Source: DATKMG01 sp035541995
GTDB taxonomy: Bacteria; Acidobacteriota; Terriglobia; Versatilivoradales; Versatilivoraceae
NCBI GenBank assembly: GCA_035541995.1
Contig: DATKMG010000006.1
Location: forward strand, 1 to 10,101
DNA length: 10,101 bases
Direction of reading: 5' to 3'
Under the pieces are notes generated by a model. The model was given only the letters and a program-made list of their open reading frames with translations. It was not told where the DNA came from and made no database searches. Shown here one piece after another: positions 6,334-10,101 of this stretch. Both the position numbers and the translations under genes were made by a program. How positions within the stretch are numbered: position 1 is the stretch's first letter; each line of letters begins with the position of its first letter.

Positions 6334-9300
6334 GGGATTCTCCTTCCTGGTACTTCGGAAGGGTAAAGTGGAAGATGGTGCCGGGACCCTCCTTGCCCGT
6401 CGCCCAGAGCCGGCCCCCATGGGCCTGAAGAATGGAACGGCTAATCGACAGGCCCATCCCCATGCCGCCCGGCTTGGTGGTGTAGAAAGAATCAAAGATC
6501 TTGTCTAGCTTCTCCGGGTCAATACCGATCCCCGAGTCTTCAACGCTTACCTGCACCTGGTCCGGGTCAAGGTTCTGGGTGGCGATCACCAGTTCTCGTG
6601 CCCGCCCACCGACACTGCTCATCGCTTCGATCCCGTTCATGACCAGGTTCAGCACCACCTGCTGCAATTGCACTCGATCCCCGGAAACCGATGACAGGTC
6701 CTCGGCAAACCGCGTTCGGATGATCGTGCTCCTTCCTTTCGCTTCGTCCCCCACCAGCGCCAGGACTTCCCGCAGGGTGTCATTCAGGTCCAGCTTCTCG
6801 CGAGGCATCTCAGCCCTTCGGGTCAGGGACCGAATCCGGGCGATCACTTCACCGGCTCGCTTCCCGTCGCGGACGATACGATGGAGACCTCCCCGCGCTT
6901 CCTCCACGTTCGGCGCCTCTCCGGCCAGCCAACGCAGGCTGGCGCTGGCGTTGCTCACCACGCCCGCCAGCGGCTGGTTGACTTCATGCGCGATCGAGGC
7001 GCCCAGTTCCCCCAGCATGCTCACCCGGTTGATGTGCGCCAGATCGGCCTCGAGCTGGCGCAGCTTCTCGCGCTCTGCCTCGGCACGTTTGCGGTCATCG
7101 ATGTCCGTACTCGTGCCATACCACTTGACAATCTCTCCCCCTTCGTCTCGCAGCGGTACGTTGCGGATCAACAGCCACCGATATTGCCCGTCCGCCCGGC
7201 GCACGCGCGCTTCACTTTCCATCGCTTTCCCAGACGCCACGGCCGCGCGCCACTCGTCCACGAACCGGGCAAGGTCTTCGGGGTGAACTGCCGCCTCCCA
7301 GCCCCGGCCCAGTCCCTCCCCCGAAGAGACTCCACTGAACTCAAGCCAGCGTCGATTGATGAAATCGAGGGAGCCGTCTGGCAGAGCGCTCCAGGCCATC
7401 GCCGGAATGGTTTCGATTACGTCCCGAAGCTTCTTCGACTCCCTCTGAAGTTGGTGGACACGGAACTGGTAGGCCGACCACACCAGCGCCAGAAAGATTG
7501 CCGCGCAGAGGGCGCGAAACCAGTTTGTCTGGGAGTACGCCGGCGCGATGGAGAATTCCAGGGTGTCGCCGGTCTCGTTCCACACCCCGCTGTTGTTGCA
7601 GGCGATCACGCGAAAGCGGTAACCGCGCGGCGGAAGATTGCTGTAAAAGGCCTGACGACGATTGCCTACCTCTTGCCAGTCGCGATCGTAGCCTTCGAGC
7701 TTGTACTTGAAACGGATCTTCTCCGGCACGACGAGGCTGAGAGCGGTGTAGTCGATCTGCAGATCGCGAATCAGCGCCGGCAGACGCAAGTTCGAAACTG
7801 CCGCGCCCGGTAAGTTCTGCCAATGGATTTTGTGGTCGGCGGTGATCTGCTCGATGTGAACCGGCGGCGGGAGTTTGTTGACAGCAAGATGACGCGGATC
7901 GACGACTTCGACGCCTTCTCCCGTTAGTAACCACAGTTTGCCATCGGTGGACTTCGCGATGGAAGGGCCAAAGTAGTTAGGCGAAGACGAGCGGAGCATG
8001 ACACCGTCTGCCGCATCCCAAACCGTCGTTTCAATCCTACGCTTCGGGTCGGCGATCCACGCGTCCAGTTCGCTCCGCCGGATGCGCACCAGGCCGCAGC
8101 CCGTGTACAACCAGAACGAGCGATCGTCGTCCTCTATCGTCCAGTGAATCGTGTCACAGGGCAAACCATTCCGGCTTGTAAGCGTAGCGATGCGGCCATC
8201 TTTAATCCGACTGAGGCCGCCCTCCTCGGTCGCGGCCCACAGCGCTCCATCCCGATCGAGTTGCAGACCGGGGACATGGCCCTTACCCAGCCCATCAGCG
8301 GGGGTGTACGAGGCGCGGAGCTGACCATCCTTGAAATACGACACGCCCCCGTCGCGCCAGAACGAAAGCCAAACTCCGCCCTGTTCAGAGAGTACAACCA
8401 TAGCTTGTTCGCGACATCCCAGCGCGGACCAGGGGAAATGTTCGACCAAACGTCCCTGCTGCAAGTGCGCCAGGCCCTTGTTCCCTGAAAGCCAGAGGTT
8501 CCCCGCCTTGTCCCCCGTGATGGAATACACTTCTTGGCTAGGTACGCCATTTACTGCAACAAACCTGCCGTCTTTGAAATAGGCCAGTCCATGACCCGTG
8601 AACACCCAAATGCGCCCACGATCGTCCTGAAACAGAGACTGCGTCGCATCATCCGGCAGTCCACTTGACTTAAGAAAGAAGTTAATTTGTCCATTCTTCC
8701 ACCTGGCCAAACCATCCTGAGTGGCTACCCAAATGCTCCCATCTGTGGCTGCGATCACGGAGTTAGTATCGTTGCTGGACAAACGTTGTTTCAGAGAAAT
8801 CGTAGTGACGGGGAGGTCTCGAAACCGATCAAGTCCTTCAGTGGTGGCCACCCACACATCCCCCTCACGATCCTCGAAAAGACTGCATATCATGTCGCCT
8901 GAGAGGCCATCGGATTTGGTAAATACGTCTGTCCGGCCCTGATGTACATGGATGAGCCCCCGATCCCTAGTTCCAATCCACAGACCTCCATCGCGGTCCC
9001 GGAGCAGTTTATTCGAATCGACATCGCGATCCGGGAGCACCGTATTCCGATTGATTGCACCACGAATCGGATACGATTCGACTTTGTCACCGACCACCTG
9101 CTTGAGCCCTGCGCGGAGCATGGCAATTAACACCCGTCCGTCGTAGGTCTTACTGAGGTCACTGATCCGCATTCCCGGCGTCGCATATCGGCTTGGAGGA
9201 CCGGGCTTCCATCGCCAAAGCCCGGACCCCGCACCGGCCCAGAGAGTGCCTGAGCTGTCCTCATACAATCCCCAAACGAATGAGCCGAAGGCGCCATCCT

Positions 9301-9844
9301 CGCCATAGCACTGCGTACTGCCATTTCGCATTGCGCACAGCCGGCCTGCGTGAGACCCAAGTGAGCCACCCAGTATGCCGGCCCACACTGTTCCCTCGCG
9401 GTCCTCGAGCAGCGATGTCACATACAGCCCATCAAGCTCCGTGTACCGGGTCAGCCTGCCGCCACTCCAGGTTGCAAGGCCAGCAAACGTGCCAATCCAA
9501 AGAGTGCCGTCGCGCGTGACGAGCAGGCTATAGATGCCGCTAAAGATGCCCTTGTCAGGGAGATGCTGGCCCGCAGGTGGTTGCCAGGCGATACTGCGAA
9601 CACCATCGAAGCGAAACAAGCCGAATTCCCCGCCGAGCCAGAGATACCCATCGGGTGTCTGCGCCATCGCATAGGTGTTACCCAGTGAGAACCCGTCCCG
9701 GATGGTCCATGCGGTGTGCGCGTACTGGCTGACGTCCAGCAATGGGTCCAGCGCCAGAACAGGAGGGGACCAGAGCAGCACGTTGAGCGCACCAAGCGCA
9801 ATGAGTGCTAACACAGGCTTTACCTGCAACTTCGGTCGCTTCAT
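6320..9844 (-). CDS. Propeller-sensing two-component histidine kinase (Reg_prop, Y_Y_Y, PAS, HisKA, HATPase)
   Basis: A complete 1174-aa membrane sensor kinase. Residues 1-32 are a signal peptide or anchor. About 40-660 carry some 14 repeats of the two-component-regulator propeller type (for example GYLWLGGEFGLFRFDG at 66-81, GTLWIGTFAGL at 113, GALWAATEEGGLSRIKDG at 533), enough for two seven-bladed propellers; the repeat near 234 lacks its Trp. A Y_Y_Y domain follows (about 685-767, ending before SQTNWF), then one membrane helix (about 777-793), a PAS domain (about 805-920), HisKA with phospho-His953 in IAHEVNQPLAG, and HATPase with N-box Asn1070, DSGIGI (1103-1108) and GMGMGL (1127-1132). 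The large extracytoplasmic sensor would bind a ligand, often a carbohydrate in this class. The ATG at 9844 overlaps the stop of an 11-codon ORF as ATGA and has AAGGTG upstream. No intact cognate regulator is in the window. Confidence 0.95.
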   Translation of the reverse strand: MKRPKLQVKPVLALIALGALNVLLWSPPVLALDPLLDVSQYAHTAWTIRDGFSLGNTYAMAQTPDGYLWLGGEFGLFRFDGVRSIAWQPPAGQHLPDKGIFSGIYSLLVTRDGTLWIGTFAGLATWSGGRLTRYTELDGLYVTSLLEDREGTVWAGILGGSLGSHAGRLCAMRNGSTQCYGEDGAFGSFVWGLYEDSSGTLWAGAGSGLWRWKPGPPSRYATPGMRISDLSKTYDGRVLIAMLRAGLKQVVGDKVESYPIRGAINRNTVLPDRDVDSNKLLRDRDGGLWIGTRDRGLIHVHQGRTDVFTKSDGLSGDMICSLFEDREGDVWVATTEGLDRFRDLPVTTISLKQRLSSNDTNSVIAATDGSIWVATQDGLARWKNGQINFFLKSSGLPDDATQSLFQDDRGRIWVFTGHGLAYFKDGRFVAVNGVPSQEVYSITGDKAGNLWLSGNKGLAHLQQGRLVEHFPWSALGCREQAMVVLSEQGGVWLSFWRDGGVSYFKDGQLRASYTPADGLGKGHVPGLQLDRDGALWAATEEGGLSRIKDGRIATLTSRNGLPCDTIHWTIEDDDRSFWLYTGCGLVRIRRSELDAWIADPKRRIETTVWDAADGVMLRSSSPNYFGPSIAKSTDGKLWLLTGEGVEVVDPRHLAVNKLPPPVHIEQITADHKIHWQNLPGAAVSNLRLPALIRDLQIDYTALSLVVPEKIRFKYKLEGYDRDWQEVGNRRQAFYSNLPPRGYRFRVIACNNSGVWNETGDTLEFSIAPAYSQTNWFRALCAAIFLALVWSAYQFRVHQLQRESKKLRDVIETIPAMAWSALPDGSLDFINRRWLEFSGVSSGEGLGRGWEAAVHPEDLARFVDEWRAAVASGKAMESEARVRRADGQYRWLLIRNVPLRDEGGEIVKWYGTSTDIDDRKRAEAEREKLRQLEADLAHINRVSMLGELGASIAHEVNQPLAGVVSNASASLRWLAGEAPNVEEARGGLHRIVRDGKRAGEVIARIRSLTRRAEMPREKLDLNDTLREVLALVGDEAKGRSTIIRTRFAEDLSSVSGDRVQLQQVVLNLVMNGIEAMSSVGGRARELVIATQNLDPDQVQVSVEDSGIGIDPEKLDKIFDSFYTTKPGGMGMGLSISRSILQAHGGRLWATGKEGPGTIFHFTLPKYQEGESHAGV
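6323..6558. repeat. Direct repeat, copy A (kinase 3' end plus regulator start)
   Basis: Aligned without gaps to 9866-10101 (offset 3543), this 236-base block differs at about 13 positions by my count, roughly 94% identity. It covers the end of the HATPase domain, the regulator ribosome binding site and the first four codons (MRES) of the regulator. On the left, homology stops abruptly at 6323. On the right, copy B is cut by the window end, so the full length is unknown. Confidence 0.9.
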
Positions 9845-9876
9845 ATTGCTAACACCTTAATCCGTGACTCCCGCAT
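9841..9876 (-). pseudogene. 11-codon response-regulator start stub overlapping the kinase start
   Basis: Encodes MRESRIKVLAI and then TGA. RIKVLAI is how many NarL/LuxR-type regulators begin, just before their DDHP acidic motif, which is missing here. AGGAAGAAGGA precedes its ATG, which lies inside the 3' end of the upstream kinase, exactly as the other regulator does at 6333. Its TGA overlaps the ATG of the 1174-aa kinase (ATGA). It looks like a regulator deleted down to its first codons, with the downstream kinase joined at that point. It may now work only as a coupling leader for that kinase. Confidence 0.6.
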
Positions 9877-10101
9877 GGGATCCTTCTTCCTGATGCTTCG
9901 GAAGCGTAAAGTGGAAGATGGTGCCTGCCCCCTCCTTGCCCGTCGCCCAGAGCCGGCCCACATGGGCCTGAAGAATGGAACGGCTAATCGACAGGCCCAT
10001 CCCCATGCCGCCCGGCTTGGTGGTGTAAAAAGAGTCAAAGATCTTGTCTAGCTTCTCCGGGTCAATACCGATCCCCGAGTCTTCAACGCTTGCCTGCACC
10101 C
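9857..10101 (-). CDS. C-terminal end of an upstream, near-identical histidine kinase (partial)
   Basis: The frame enters from the right edge and ends at TAA 9857-9859. It encodes the last 80 or so residues of a HATPase_c domain: VEDSGIGIDP (G1 box), FDSFYTTKPGG, GMGMGLSIS (G2 box), and TIFHFTLPKHQEEG. It differs from the same region of the 1174-aa kinase at only a few residues (for example HV for HG after LQA, and KHQEE for KYQEG). The apparent start at 10099 is only the window edge. It is 12 bases upstream of the next kinase start, so the two are probably co-transcribed. Its sensor domains lie outside the window. Confidence 0.92.
   Translation of the reverse strand, partial: VQASVEDSGIGIDPEKLDKIFDSFYTTKPGGMGMGLSISRSILQAHVGRLWATGKEGAGTIFHFTLPKHQEEGSHAGVTD
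9866..10101. repeat. Direct repeat, copy B (kinase 3' end plus regulator start), cut by window edge
   Basis: Partner of 6323-6558 in the same orientation. The shared block ends at GACTCCCGCATGGGA, that is, just after the fourth codon of each regulator frame. To its left the two loci are unrelated (9865 and below is kinase start; 6322 and below is the receiver fragment). Confidence 0.9.

Noticed and set aside
6501..7813. Long plus-strand frames (261 and 310 aa) opposite the kinase
   Set aside because: Antisense shadows of the HATPase, HisKA and PAS coding sequence; Ser/Arg- and Pro-rich with no domains.

Overview
The window looks like chromosomal DNA of a soil-type bacterium, most likely Acidobacteriota. 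This is inferred from gene content and style: a giant sensor kinase with a two-component-regulator propeller, a secreted GH16 glucanase carrying a C-terminal module of a kind I associate with acidobacterial secreted proteins, and moderately high GC. No rRNA or marker gene is present, so the assignment is tentative. I saw no tRNA, rRNA, CRISPR array, transposase or phage gene.

Layout. Bases 3-821 (+) hold the 3' part of an amidohydrolase-2 family metal hydrolase. A 430-base gap follows with a REP-like hairpin (882-948) and a good promoter. Bases 1252-1935 (+) encode a KDPG/KHG aldolase. A small HU nucleoid protein (2155-2433, -) ends at a hairpin and is divergent from a secreted GH16 endo-beta-glucanase (about 2780-4075, +). 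The GH16 3' end looks truncated and runs into unidentified DNA (about 3955-4186). On the minus strand follow a conserved two-helix membrane protein of unknown function (4187-4747) and a glucokinase-like ASKHA protein (4915-6060).

The right-hand third is a minus-strand two-component locus. Read in transcription order from the right edge it holds: the C-terminal end of a first histidine kinase (9857-10101), an 11-codon response-regulator stub (9841-9876) whose stop overlaps the next start, a complete 1174-aa propeller/Y_Y_Y/PAS histidine kinase (6320-9844), and a broken response regulator (6070-6333) overlapping the kinase end. The last 236 bases of each kinase/regulator junction are a direct repeat of about 94% identity (6323-6558 and 9866-10101). 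Homology stops a few codons into each regulator, and neither regulator is intact.

How the genes may fit together (inference). GH16 releases glucose or oligosaccharides from beta-1,3/1,4-glucans, a glucokinase-like protein could phosphorylate glucose, and KDPG aldolase serves the Entner-Doudoroff or uronate routes. Propeller-type sensor kinases often respond to carbohydrates. The most notable signal is the duplicated kinase end with two differently truncated response regulators, which looks like recombination-driven exchange or loss of output domains.
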